Of a stretch of 64,000 nt of DNA, positions 1 to 8,499 are shown piece after piece. Origin of the DNA: Gilvirhabdus luticola. GTDB taxonomy: Bacteria > Bacteroidota > Bacteroidia > Flavobacteriales > Flavobacteriaceae. The stretch lies in the NCBI RefSeq assembly GCF_032583975.1, contig NZ_JAWHTF010000009.1; one strand, written 5' to 3'. The notes beneath the pieces were generated by a model, which was given only the letters and a program-made list of their open reading frames with translations, had not been told where the DNA came from and did no database searches. The position numbers and the translations under genes were made by a program. Position 1 is the first letter of the stretch; each line of letters starts with the position of its first letter.

Positions 1-1603
1 CATTTCCTGCCAAGGTGAACGAACCATCGTCACATTTTGCCTGGTCTGGTCCTGCCGCTGCAACTGGACTTGAATCAATATTTATTGTCAACGTTGCTGG
101 AGCTGGACACCCACGATCATTATAAACTAGCGCATAGAAATAGTAAGGAGAACCAGCAGCTGTAAGGCTACCTGTCATCGTAATTTCGTTACCAGGTGTA
201 TGGTCTTCATCACTGTACCAATCAACAGAAGTACCATTTCCAATAACGTCACCATCATAGGTAGACAATGCTGTATCGGAGAAGTCAGCCTCACAATAAG
301 AAAATTCAGCATCTGCTGGAGTTGGAACTCCTCCAAAAGGTCCTGCTATAAAATCCTGTTGTGAAGCATTCGCAGATTGCGAATTTCTAGTTTCTAATAT
401 AAAACTTGAAAAACAAGTATTTACACCTTGAAAAAATGGATCAGATAAATCGATAAACCCTTCAAAGAATGCTCCTTCGTGGTATACACCATCAATTTGA
501 GTAATACCCGGACCTGTACTCCCAGTATATGTCCAAACACCAGCACCTCCTTGAGGTATTACATCTTGTGAGCCAGGGTAAGGACCAATAGCAGGATTGC
601 CCATATATGAACCTGAAGGTATACCAATTTCTACTGCATTTACAACAGCATTTGTGTCTACTCCCAAAAACTTTAAATTACCTTTGGATTCATCACCATC
701 TGGTGCTCTCACTGGGTCAGGAAGTACTCCATCATAAACCGCGTCAGCTGGATCATCAACCCATCTAAAAAGTCTTAAATTTACTTTTCCTCCTCCATTT
801 GTAAAATTACTCAAGGCCAATAAATCACCTTCTATATGCTCACCAGTAAAACCAGCAGAATTAGCACCATCTAGAGGTAAGGGAGAAATGCCGTCTAAAG
901 TAAACCAAAATCCTATTTGAGCATCACCATTAATTGCAATCCTGTCTCCAAAGAAATAGATCTTATCTCCAATTAAAACAGCAGCACCATTTGAAATATC
1001 ACCTTTGTTGTTGGCGTTACCAAGATTCCAAATCCATCCATTTGGGATGGCCGCGTCAGGATCATTTACAATACTGACATCTGATGATCCTTCTGTAAAT
1101 TGCGTATCATTATTACTAACGCCATCATCACTGGTGTTGTCTTGAATAAACACGGCTTCCAAAGCACCATTATATAAAACAGAAGGCCAATCGTTAGGAT
1201 TACCATCGATACATATACCAGCTCCTGCCGGAATCCAGATAAATTCAAAAGATTCTTCACAAGGTACACCGGCTTCAAAAATAAAAATTGTTTGATTTGC
1301 CGTAAGTGCTGTTCCTGCAGGTATTAGTGTCGGTGTTGCTCCTCCTGCAGAAGTACCATCGAAGTATGCTTGACCTGCTGGCAATGGAGGTAATACATAT
1401 CCTCCAGGATCAAGAGCTTCGCAAAATTCAATCGTACCAGGGCTAACAATAGTACATTGAGCCTGAACATTGTTTGCAGAAAATAAAAAAAGCATAAGCA
1501 CGGCAATACCGGTTATACTTTTAAATCGTTCATGAATAAAATTCAACCAGCACCACGCTGTGTTACTCGATTGATTTACTTGTGTAGTTTTGTACATTAA
1601 CAT
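1..1603 (-). CDS. Large secreted surface protein with Ig/PKD-like repeats (partial, C-terminus beyond left edge)
   Basis: One uninterrupted minus-strand frame of about 534 codons runs from an ATG at 1603 (alternative in-frame ATG at 1597) off the left edge. An in-frame TAA lies three codons upstream of 1603, so the 5' end is complete. The N-terminus has a long n-region, then a hydrophobic stretch ending FSANNVQA before QC, a good signal peptidase I site around residue 48. The mature part is rich in G, N, D, T and P. Its visible end, SPVAAAGPDQAKCDDGSFTL, is the classic start of PKD/Ig-like repeats in large flavobacterial adhesins and gliding-related proteins. A C-terminal T9SS signal is expected from the family but lies outside the window. 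The exact function is unknown. Confidence 0.85.
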   Translation of the reverse strand, partial: MLMYKTTQVNQSSNTAWCWLNFIHERFKSITGIAVLMLFLFSANNVQAQCTIVSPGTIEFCEALDPGGYVLPPLPAGQAYFDGTSAGGATPTLIPAGTALTANQTIFIFEAGVPCEESFEFIWIPAGAGICIDGNPNDWPSVLYNGALEAVFIQDNTSDDGVSNNDTQFTEGSSDVSIVNDPDAAIPNGWIWNLGNANNKGDISNGAAVLIGDKIYFFGDRIAINGDAQIGFWFTLDGISPLPLDGANSAGFTGEHIEGDLLALSNFTNGGGKVNLRLFRWVDDPADAVYDGVLPDPVRAPDGDESKGNLKFLGVDTNAVVNAVEIGIPSGSYMGNPAIGPYPGSQDVIPQGGAGVWTYTGSTGPGITQIDGVYHEGAFFEGFIDLSDPFFQGVNTCFSSFILETRNSQSANASQQDFIAGPFGGVPTPADAEFSYCEADFSDTALSTYDGDVIGNGTSVDWYSDEDHTPGNEITMTGSLTAAGSPYYFYALVYNDRGCPAPATLTINIDSSPVAAAGPDQAKCDDGSFTLAGN

Positions 1604-1743
1604 GACATTTTAAATTAATTAATAATTTTGTTAACATAACATTGAGGTAGGATAATAGCAATAGATTAATTAATCTTGAATACACAAAATCAATTTAACA
1701 TAGGTACGTTAAAATACAGTGAATGAGAGGCTTAATTATGCTA

Positions 1744-1854
1744 TTAATTAAAGCTTAAAGGAAAGCAAAAGTGTAAACACACTCCTGCAATGATATCAAA
1801 AATAAGAAATAAAACCGTCGTTAACAAACTTATTTTTAGAATTTTAGACAACAT
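1744..1854 (-). CDS. Possible 36-residue hydrophobic micro-protein
   Basis: An ATG at 1854 opens a 36-codon frame ending in TAA at 1746-1744, upstream of and codirectional with the large surface-protein gene. The peptide starts MLSKILK and then has one long hydrophobic stretch (LLTTVLFLIFDIIAGVC) that could span a membrane. It resembles no family I recognise. AT-rich intergenic DNA often yields hydrophobic frames by chance (TTT, TTA and ATT codons), so this is only a candidate. Confidence 0.2.
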   Translation of the reverse strand: MLSKILKISLLTTVLFLIFDIIAGVCLHFCFPLSFN

Positions 1855-2045
1855 GATATTTTTTTTAGATTAACGGTTCAAATCGTATTTTTTTCAATAG
1901 AATTAAGGATAATCTACAATATTTAACGATAAAGTGAGACGTCTTTAACAATCATTAAAATTTACTACGACTTTATGATTAGAAAAAGTATTTTTTTTAA
2001 ATGTTAATTATAAGATAAATGAATTGTTAAACAGCTGTAAACTCC

Positions 2046-2053
2046 TATTTTTG
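2046..2053 (+). promoter_or_regulatory. Bacteroidota-type -7 box (TATTTTTG)
   Basis: TATTTTTG matches the TAnnTTTG consensus of Bacteroidota housekeeping promoters. An ATTG at 2023-2026, 19 bases upstream, can serve as a partial -33 element. Transcription would begin near 2057, about 11 bases before the ATG at 2068. Confidence 0.45.
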
Positions 2054-2067
2054 AAAAAAAATACTTC

Positions 2068-3102
2068 ATGAAGAAATTTATTTTTATTCTTTGTACAATT
2101 GCTTTAGTGGCGTGTAAGGAAGAACCTAAAAACTATGCAACCCTTTCTGGAACCATTACCAATGCGCATGATAACAAAACTGTGAGGATTTTTAAAGATT
2201 CTTATGAAAAAATAATTACCATGAATGATGATGGTTCGTTTAGTGACACCTTAAATATAGAAGAAGGTGACTATCGTTTTAAACATGGCGATGAATACGG
2301 TACTATTTATTTAAAGAATAATAACGTGTCTTCCTTTACAACCGATTATGAAGATTTTGATAGTGCTCTTATCTTTGAAGGTGATGGATCTGACATTAAT
2401 AATTTATCTATAAAAAGCTATTTATTAGGAGACGACTATTTTACCATGGATTTGTTTTATGATTTAGATAATAACGCACTTGAAAAAGCAATTGCTGATT
2501 ACAAATCTGGATTCGAAAATTTGAAAGTACAATATAAGAATGTAGATTCTTTGCATCTTGCTAGTGCCGATAAAAGAATGAATAGTCAAATAGAATCTGT
2601 TGAAAATTATTTTAATTATAAAATTGGGTTAAAAGAAGCTTTTCCGCAGGGCATGCCTTCTCCATCTTTCGAGAATTATGAAAATCATAAAGGCGGAACC
2701 ACATCGCTTTCAGATTTAAAAGGTAAATATGTATACATTGATGTTTGGGCAACCTGGTGCGGACCTTGCAAAAGAGAAATACCTTCACTTAAAAAGGTTG
2801 AAGAAGACTATAAAGACAAAAATATTGCTTTTGTAAGTATTTCTGTTGATGCTCCAAAGCGTCACAGTGGAAGTGCAGATAAAGCACACGAGGCATGGAA
2901 AAAAATGGTTGCTGAAAAAGAACTTGGAGGCGTACAGTTAATTGCAGATAAAGATTATGATTCAGATTTTATGAAAGCATATCAAGTAAATAGCATTCCT
3001 AGATTTCTATTAATTGATCCAGAAGGTAATATTGTAAGTGGAGATGCTCCGCGGCCTTCAAGTGATAGGCTTATAGAACTATTTGATTCTCTGAATATTT
3101 AA
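2068..3102 (+). CDS. TlpA-family thioredoxin-like lipoprotein
   Basis: This 344-residue protein is probably a periplasmic thiol-disulfide oxidoreductase. The N-terminus is a lipoprotein signal with lipobox LVAC and lipidated Cys16. Residues about 20-110 form a beta-rich domain like the DUF4369-type region that precedes thioredoxin domains in Bacteroidota. A helical linker follows. From about residue 195 there is a TlpA/AhpC-TSA-like thioredoxin fold with the active site WCGPC at residues 230-234 (Cys231 and Cys234) and a cis-proline region at SIPRF. Start choice is supported by the signal peptide and a -7 box just upstream. The gene stands alone and ends at a strong bidirectional terminator. 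Its redox partner and substrate cannot be told from sequence. Confidence 0.88.
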   Translation: MKKFIFILCTIALVACKEEPKNYATLSGTITNAHDNKTVRIFKDSYEKIITMNDDGSFSDTLNIEEGDYRFKHGDEYGTIYLKNNNVSSFTTDYEDFDSALIFEGDGSDINNLSIKSYLLGDDYFTMDLFYDLDNNALEKAIADYKSGFENLKVQYKNVDSLHLASADKRMNSQIESVENYFNYKIGLKEAFPQGMPSPSFENYENHKGGTTSLSDLKGKYVYIDVWATWCGPCKREIPSLKKVEEDYKDKNIAFVSISVDAPKRHSGSADKAHEAWKKMVAEKELGGVQLIADKDYDSDFMKAYQVNSIPRFLLIDPEGNIVSGDAPRPSSDRLIELFDSLNI

Positions 3103-3105
3103 AAT

Positions 3106-3127
3106 AAAGCCGCTATTAAGCGGCTTT
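3106..3127. terminator. Bidirectional intrinsic terminator
   Basis: AAAGCCGCT (3106-3114) and AGCGGCTTT (3119-3127) form a 9-bp stem with loop ATTA. It is flanked by A-rich sequence on the left and a T run on the right, so it can end both the thioredoxin gene and, on the other strand, overlap the end of the NAD(P)HX repair gene. Confidence 0.85.
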
Positions 3128-3128
3128 T

Positions 3129-4688
3129 TTAATCTTCATTATCTTTATTATTATTGTTTTCTTCTTCAGGCTGCTTGGGTTTTGAAAATAAATCTTTATA
3201 AGCTTCGCTCAAATAATCTATAATATGACTGGCTATTAAACTTTCATAACCAATGTCCTGAACAGCGATGTCCGCAGATCTACCATGCAGATACACTCCA
3301 AAAACTGTAGCGACAAAAGGATTATATCCTTGTGAGATTAATCCCGTAATGATTCCTGTTAAAACATCACCACTTCCTGCGGTTGCCATACCAGGATTAC
3401 CAGTGGAATTCACGTATAATTTATCTTCAAACACCGTAATAGTGTTTGCGCCTTTAATCACTAATATTAGATTGTACTTTTTTGTAAAAGTTTTAGCCTT
3501 TTTCAGTTTATCAAAATCATCTTTCCAAGTTCCAATCAATCGTTCCAATTCTTTAGGATGAGGTGTTAAAATGGTATGTTTTGGTAATAGTTTTAAAAAT
3601 GATTTATGTTTTGCCAGAATATTTATCGCGTCAGCATCAATCACTAATGGCGTTTTGTTGTCTTTTAAGAATTTTTCTAATGCTTCAATCGTTTTTTTAT
3701 CTGTACCAATGCCTATTCCAAATCCGATAACGGTTGGTAGTATATCAAATTGAATGTTACCAATTAGTTTTTCATTTTCATCCGTTATGACCATGGCTTC
3801 AGGTAAAGCAGTCTGTAAAATGGAATAACCGCATTTTGGAATAAACGCAGAAACAAGTCCTGCTCCAACGGCCAATGCTGCTCTGCTTGACAAAACAACT
3901 GAACCCATTTTACCATAAGTTCCTCCAATAATTAAACTATGTCCAAAACTTCCCTTATGAGCAAACTTATCTCTTGGCATATAAACCTGTAACATTTCTG
4001 GTTTTCCAATGAGTTCATTTCCAACATTGGTGGTATTATAAAAATCTTGATCAATACCTATATCTAATACTTCCCATTGGATGGTGAACCTGGCAGTATC
4101 TGGCAAAAAGAAAACCAGTTTAGGAGTCATAAAACTCAAGGTATAATTTGCCCAAACAACGCCATTTTCATCTTCAGGCACTTTATCTAAATACAAACCT
4201 GAAGGAACATCAACAGATAAAGTAAATGCCTTTGATGCCTTAAAATGCATAAACAATGCTTTGACCCAATCTTGTGCAGGTCTGTTTAAGCCAATACCGA
4301 ATATGGCATCAACAATAATATCATCAACATGAATGTCTGGAAACTCCTCTTTACATTTAAGTAATATTGGCCAATCTTTTGTGACTTCTTTTATTCTCTC
4401 GTAGTTTATTAAAAAATCTTTTGAGCGCTTATCACTGCAATTCACAACATAGGTTATCACATTATAACCATGCTGAATTAAGTGCCTTGATAAGGCTAAA
4501 CCATCTCCGCCATTATTACCAATTCCGCAAAACACATGAATGGGAACCTGTGCACCTTGCATACGTACATGTAACCAATTAAAGATTTGCAGGGCAGCAC
4601 GTTCCATTAAGTCTGTTGAAGAAATCCCTTGCCGCTCTATAGTAATCTTATCGCATTGATAGAATTGTTCTTTTGAAAATATTTTCAT
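3129..4688 (-). CDS. nnrD: Bifunctional NAD(P)H-hydrate repair enzyme (epimerase/ADP-dependent dehydratase)
   Basis: This 519-residue protein repairs hydrated NAD(P)H in the cytoplasm. The N-terminal YjeF_N epimerase half has the glycine-rich motif GIGNNGGDGLALSRHL near residues 54-69. The C-terminal carbohydrate-kinase-like dehydratase half (from about residue 235) has KGSFGHSLIIGG, ILTPHPKELERL and the nucleotide/catalytic motif AGSGDVLTGII near residue 437. Length and domain order match the bacterial fused Nnr family. The extreme C-terminus is a short charged tail rich in E, N and D. The gene converges on the thioredoxin gene and its stop lies within the shared terminator region. It appears monocistronic. 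Confidence 0.95.
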   Translation of the reverse strand: MKIFSKEQFYQCDKITIERQGISSTDLMERAALQIFNWLHVRMQGAQVPIHVFCGIGNNGGDGLALSRHLIQHGYNVITYVVNCSDKRSKDFLINYERIKEVTKDWPILLKCKEEFPDIHVDDIIVDAIFGIGLNRPAQDWVKALFMHFKASKAFTLSVDVPSGLYLDKVPEDENGVVWANYTLSFMTPKLVFFLPDTARFTIQWEVLDIGIDQDFYNTTNVGNELIGKPEMLQVYMPRDKFAHKGSFGHSLIIGGTYGKMGSVVLSSRAALAVGAGLVSAFIPKCGYSILQTALPEAMVITDENEKLIGNIQFDILPTVIGFGIGIGTDKKTIEALEKFLKDNKTPLVIDADAINILAKHKSFLKLLPKHTILTPHPKELERLIGTWKDDFDKLKKAKTFTKKYNLILVIKGANTITVFEDKLYVNSTGNPGMATAGSGDVLTGIITGLISQGYNPFVATVFGVYLHGRSADIAVQDIGYESLIASHIIDYLSEAYKDLFSKPKQPEEENNNNKDNED

Positions 4689-4907
4689 GTGCTAATACTT
4701 ATTGTTTTAAATGGTCACATGTAACATCAATATCATCTTGCTATTGAATGTTTAAAAAATGAGGTGTGATGTTTCATTTATGGTTATTAATTAATTATGA
4801 AAAAATTAATTATTAAAAAGATTAATGTTAATAATTTAAAAAAAAATAAACCTGTTCAAATTTTCTTCAAAAATTTAGGATTAATTTTTTTATTACAGTA
4901 AATGTAA

Positions 4908-4915
4908 TACTTTTG
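4908..4915 (+). promoter_or_regulatory. -7 promoter box (TACTTTTG) for the thr operon
   Basis: TACTTTTG matches TAnnTTTG exactly. A start near 4919 would put the leader-peptide ATG (4934) about 15 bases into the mRNA. No clear TTTG -33 element is visible at the expected distance. Confidence 0.45.
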
Positions 4916-4933
4916 AAGCGTATTGCTTAACAA

Positions 4934-5044
4934 ATGAAACAATTTCAAAAAATACAAACAGTAAATTCTTCTTCTAATTTAGTAAGAAATACTTCGGTAT
5001 TTGGTGTTTTCAATACAACTACATTTACCCTTTTGGGTTGTTAA
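4934..5044 (+). CDS. Putative threonine operon leader peptide
   Basis: A 36-codon frame starts just downstream of the predicted thr promoter and ends 84 bases before thrA. It encodes a polar peptide with six threonines, including the run NTTTFT near its C-terminus, and only one isoleucine. Position, size and threonine clustering are what a ribosome-mediated attenuation leader of a threonine operon looks like. I infer this from context; the peptide itself is not a family I can name. A stall at the Thr codons would affect folding of the downstream hairpin. Confidence 0.55.
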   Translation: MKQFQKIQTVNSSSNLVRNTSVFGVFNTTTFTLLGC

Positions 5045-5070
5045 TTTATATACCTCCGTCTATATTCGTA

Positions 5071-5100
5071 TTTATGATTAAAAGTCATAAATTTAGTTTT
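5071..5100 (+). terminator. Weak hairpin/attenuator candidate before thrA
   Basis: TTTATGA (5071-5077) pairs with TCATAAA (5085-5091) around a 7-base loop and is followed by TTTAGTTTT. The stem has a single G-C pair, so it is weak as a terminator. Bases 5087-5093 can alternatively pair with AATTTAT at 5043-5049, next to the leader stop codon, giving a possible mutually exclusive structure. Confidence 0.35.
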
Positions 5101-5128
5101 CAATCCAACATTCATAAATCAACACATA

Positions 5129-7573
5129 ATGAAAGTATTAAAATTTGGTGGAACTTCTGTAGGTTCTGCAAAAAATATTAATAAGGTTATAGATATTCTA
5201 AAAGATGTCTCATCTGGCAACCAAGCTGTTGTAGTGGTTTCTGCTGTCGGCGGAATTACTGATAAATTATTAAATACAGCTCAACTTGCAGTAGATAAAA
5301 ACCAAGATTACAAAGAAGCTTTTAAAGGTATTAAACACATTCACCTCGATATCATCGATGAACTTTTAGACGATAAAAAAACTGATATTGTTAATTTTGT
5401 TTCAGAAAAGTTAAACCATCTTGAACAATTACTTGATGGTATTTTTCTCATTAATGAGATGTCACCAAAAACTTCAGATAAACTCTTAAGTTTTGGAGAA
5501 TTATTATCCTCATATATTATTGCTGAAACAATGAAATCAAGAGGCTATGATACAGCCTTAAAAAACTCTCAAGAACTGATTGTTACTGATAAAAATCATA
5601 CCAATGCTTCAGTAGATTTTAAAGCAACGAATTCAAACATTGTCTCTTATTTTAATAATAATACAAACAGTATTACCATTCTTCCTGGATTTATTTCAAA
5701 ATCGAAAGACAACGAAATTACAACATTAGGACGTGGTGGATCAGACTATACTGCTGCTATTGTTGCTGCAGCCTTAAACGTAGATGAATTACAAATTTGG
5801 ACTGACGTTAGTGGTATGTTCACAACCAATCCAAAATTAGTTAAACAAGCATTTCCTATTAAAGAATTATCATACCAGGAAGCTGTTGAATTATCACATT
5901 TTGGAGCAAAAGTATTGTATCCTCCAACGGTTCAACCTGTGTTAGATAAAAACATCCCTATAATTATAAAAAATACGATGGCTCCTGAAGATCATGGAAC
6001 ATCAATTAATAATAATATAGCTCATGGAAGTCTCGCTGTTAAAGGAATTAGTAATATTAATGATATTGCATTGTTAACGCTTCAAGGCAATGGCATGGTT
6101 GGTATTCCAGGATTTTCAAAGCGATTGTTTGAAACACTTTCACAAGAGAAAATTAATATTGTATTGATTACTCAAGCATCTTCAGAGCATTCAATTTGTA
6201 TAGGTATTTCAGAAAAGGACGCTGAAAATGCAAAAGCGGCGATTGATCAGACATTTGAAAATGAAATCTCATTACACAAAATAGACCCAATAATTGTTGA
6301 AACAGGCTTATCGATTATTGCTGTTGTTGGCGATAATATGAAAAGCCATCAAGGCATTAGTGGCAAAATGTTTAGCTCATTAGGTAAAAACAACGTTAAT
6401 ATTAGGGCCATTGCTCAAGGCGCTTCAGAACGAAATATCTCTGCGGTAATTGCCGAAAGAGATGTCAAGAAAGCATTAAACACACTGCATGAGGTTTTCT
6501 TTGAAGACAATACCAAACAGATTAATCTTTTTATAACAGGTGTTGGTAATGTTGGCGAACGACTCATAGAACAAATAAAACAACAAAAGAAATATTTAAA
6601 AGAAAATTTAAAACTTAATGTTAGAATTGTAGGGTTGTCCAATTCTCGAACTATGATATTTGATAGTGACAGTTTATCATTAAAATCATGGAAAGATGAT
6701 TTAGCAAAAGGAGAAAGAGCATCGCTTGAAGGCTTTTTAGAAACTGTAAAATTACTCAATTTAAGAAACAGTGTTTTTATGGACATTACAGCAAATGCAG
6801 ATGTAGCAGCCTTATATCCAGAATATTTAAAAAATAGTATTGCAGTTATTGCTTGTAATAAGATTGCTTGTTCTGGTGATATTGAAAACTACAAATTATT
6901 GAAACGATTATCTCTAAAATATAATGTGCCTTTCTTATTTGAAACGAATGTTGGAGCTGGCTTACCAGTTATAGATACACTCAATAATTTAATTCTTTCT
7001 GGAGATAAAATCACATCTATTCAGGCCGTGTTATCTGGAAGTTTAAATTTTGTGTTCAATAAGTTTGATGGTACAAAGTCATTTCATGATATTGTTAAAC
7101 AGGCACAAAATGAAGGCTATACAGAACCAGACCCAAGAATTGATTTAAGTGGTGTTGATGTCGCTAGAAAAATACTAATTTTAGCTAGAGAAAGTGGAAC
7201 AGAAATGAACCTTGAAGATATTAACAACAAATCATTCTTAACCAAAGCCAATTTAGAAAGCAATTCAGTTGATGATTTTTACAGTACCTTGATTTCTGAT
7301 GAAGTACATTTTCAAAAACTTTATAAAGATGCAAAATCTAAAAGTTGTAGATTGAAATATGTTGCGGAATTCAATAATGGGAAAGCAAATGTTGGATTAA
7401 AAGAAATTCCTGAAGGTCATCCGTTTTATAATCTAGAAGGAAAAGATAACATAGTCATGTTCTATACACAGCGTTATCCAGAACAACCAATGATAATAAA
7501 AGGTGCAGGTGCTGGTGCAGATGTAACAGCATCAGGTTTGTTTGCAGATATTATAAGAATTGGTAATAACTAA
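5129..7573 (+). CDS. thrA: Bifunctional aspartokinase / homoserine dehydrogenase
   Basis: This 814-residue fusion catalyses the first and third steps from aspartate to threonine. The aspartokinase domain opens with KFGGTSVGSAKNI at the N-terminus and has TLGRGGSDYTA near residue 200. Two ACT-type regulatory segments lie about residues 315-460. The homoserine dehydrogenase half begins near residue 465 with the Rossmann motif GVGNVGERL and continues with the GYTEPDPRIDLSGVDVARK signature near residue 665. Length and order match ThrA/MetL. It is the first gene of a compact thrABC operon behind a putative attenuation leader. ACT domains suggest allosteric control, probably by threonine. Confidence 0.97.
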   Translation: MKVLKFGGTSVGSAKNINKVIDILKDVSSGNQAVVVVSAVGGITDKLLNTAQLAVDKNQDYKEAFKGIKHIHLDIIDELLDDKKTDIVNFVSEKLNHLEQLLDGIFLINEMSPKTSDKLLSFGELLSSYIIAETMKSRGYDTALKNSQELIVTDKNHTNASVDFKATNSNIVSYFNNNTNSITILPGFISKSKDNEITTLGRGGSDYTAAIVAAALNVDELQIWTDVSGMFTTNPKLVKQAFPIKELSYQEAVELSHFGAKVLYPPTVQPVLDKNIPIIIKNTMAPEDHGTSINNNIAHGSLAVKGISNINDIALLTLQGNGMVGIPGFSKRLFETLSQEKINIVLITQASSEHSICIGISEKDAENAKAAIDQTFENEISLHKIDPIIVETGLSIIAVVGDNMKSHQGISGKMFSSLGKNNVNIRAIAQGASERNISAVIAERDVKKALNTLHEVFFEDNTKQINLFITGVGNVGERLIEQIKQQKKYLKENLKLNVRIVGLSNSRTMIFDSDSLSLKSWKDDLAKGERASLEGFLETVKLLNLRNSVFMDITANADVAALYPEYLKNSIAVIACNKIACSGDIENYKLLKRLSLKYNVPFLFETNVGAGLPVIDTLNNLILSGDKITSIQAVLSGSLNFVFNKFDGTKSFHDIVKQAQNEGYTEPDPRIDLSGVDVARKILILARESGTEMNLEDINNKSFLTKANLESNSVDDFYSTLISDEVHFQKLYKDAKSKSCRLKYVAEFNNGKANVGLKEIPEGHPFYNLEGKDNIVMFYTQRYPEQPMIIKGAGAGADVTASGLFADIIRIGNN

Positions 7574-7577
7574 CTTC

Positions 7578-8498
7578 ATGGAAGAAATTAAAATATTTTC
7601 ACCAGCAACCGTAGCTAATGTAGCCTGTGGTTTTGATGTATTGGGGTTTTGCCTCGATACCATTGGAGACCACATGGTTGTTAGAAAAACATTAGAAAAA
7701 GGAATTAAAATTACTGAAATTGAAGGTTTCGACCTTCCTTTTGAAGCTACAGAAAATGTTGCTGGCGTTTCAGCATTAGCCTTAATAGAAGATGCAAAAC
7801 CTAATTGTGGATTTGAAATAGAAATTTACAAGAATATAAAACCAGGAAGTGGTATAGGGAGTAGTTCTGCTAGTGCTTCAGGTAGTGTTTTTGCTATCAA
7901 CGAATTATTAGGCAAGCCTTACAACAAAACTCAACTCACCTATTTTGCTATGCAAGGAGAGAAAATGGCTAGCCAAAGTGAACATGCAGATAATTTGGCT
8001 CCTGGAATTTTTGGTGGATTTACATTGGTAAAAAGCATAAATCCTTTAGAAATTCTAGAGTTACCGACTCCAAAAGACTTATATGCCGTTATTGTACATC
8101 CTCAAATTGAAATTAAAACTTCAGAGGCAAGAGCTATGTTACCAAACAATGTTCCTTTAATAGATGCGATTATTCAATGGGCAAATGTTGGGAGTTTTGT
8201 GCATGCCTTACATACCAGTAATTATGGTTTGATTCAAAGATCACTTCAAGATATAGTTATAGAACCGTATAGAAAAAGGCTCATTCCGCATTTTAGTCAG
8301 GTTAAATCTGAATCCATGAAAGCTGGAGCTTTAGGTTGTGCAATTTCTGGTTCCGGTCCTTCTATGTTTGCGCTTTCACATGGTTTGGAAAATGCAAAAA
8401 AAATAGAACTTGCAATGAAAAAAGTGTATAGTAATACTCAAATAGATTTGGAGACTTATGTTTCTAAAATCAATACCAAAGGCATTAAGATTTTATAA
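7578..8498 (+). CDS. thrB: Homoserine kinase
   Basis: This GHMP-family kinase (306 residues) phosphorylates homoserine with ATP. The start at 7578, giving MEEIKIFSPATVANVACGFD, is preferred over an upstream ATG at 7560 because it begins just after the thrA stop and matches the family N-terminus. The ATP-binding GHMP motif is PGSGIGSSSASASG, near residues 89-102. The C-terminal GHMP segment carries GCAISGSGPSMFALS. The gene sits 4 bases after thrA and 1 base before thrC, so the three enzymes are very likely translated from one mRNA. Confidence 0.96.
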   Translation: MEEIKIFSPATVANVACGFDVLGFCLDTIGDHMVVRKTLEKGIKITEIEGFDLPFEATENVAGVSALALIEDAKPNCGFEIEIYKNIKPGSGIGSSSASASGSVFAINELLGKPYNKTQLTYFAMQGEKMASQSEHADNLAPGIFGGFTLVKSINPLEILELPTPKDLYAVIVHPQIEIKTSEARAMLPNNVPLIDAIIQWANVGSFVHALHTSNYGLIQRSLQDIVIEPYRKRLIPHFSQVKSESMKAGALGCAISGSGPSMFALSHGLENAKKIELAMKKVYSNTQIDLETYVSKINTKGIKIL

Positions 8499-8499
8499 C

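Larger units (their letters stand above)
1604..2067. other. 464-base intergenic region between divergent genes
   Basis: This AT-rich gap separates the divergent surface-protein gene and the thioredoxin lipoprotein gene. It holds a TAnnTTTG box for the rightward gene at 2046-2053 and one hydrophobic micro-ORF on the minus strand at 1744-1854. I see no tRNA, repeat array or strong hairpin. Confidence 0.6.
4689..5128. other. 440-base divergent leader region upstream of thrA
   Basis: This gap lies between the divergent nnr and thrA genes. It contains a -7 box (4908-4915), a 36-codon leader peptide (4934-5044) and a short hairpin followed by Ts (5071-5100). The left part (about 4700-4890) is AT-rich and I see no further gene in it. 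Confidence 0.65.

Noticed and set aside
1066..1506. Two short minus frames within the left-edge gene
   Set aside because: They lie in other frames of the large surface-protein gene that runs off the edge.
7560..7577. Upstream ATG for homoserine kinase
   Set aside because: It overlaps the end of thrA; the ATG at 7578 gives the family's usual N-terminus.
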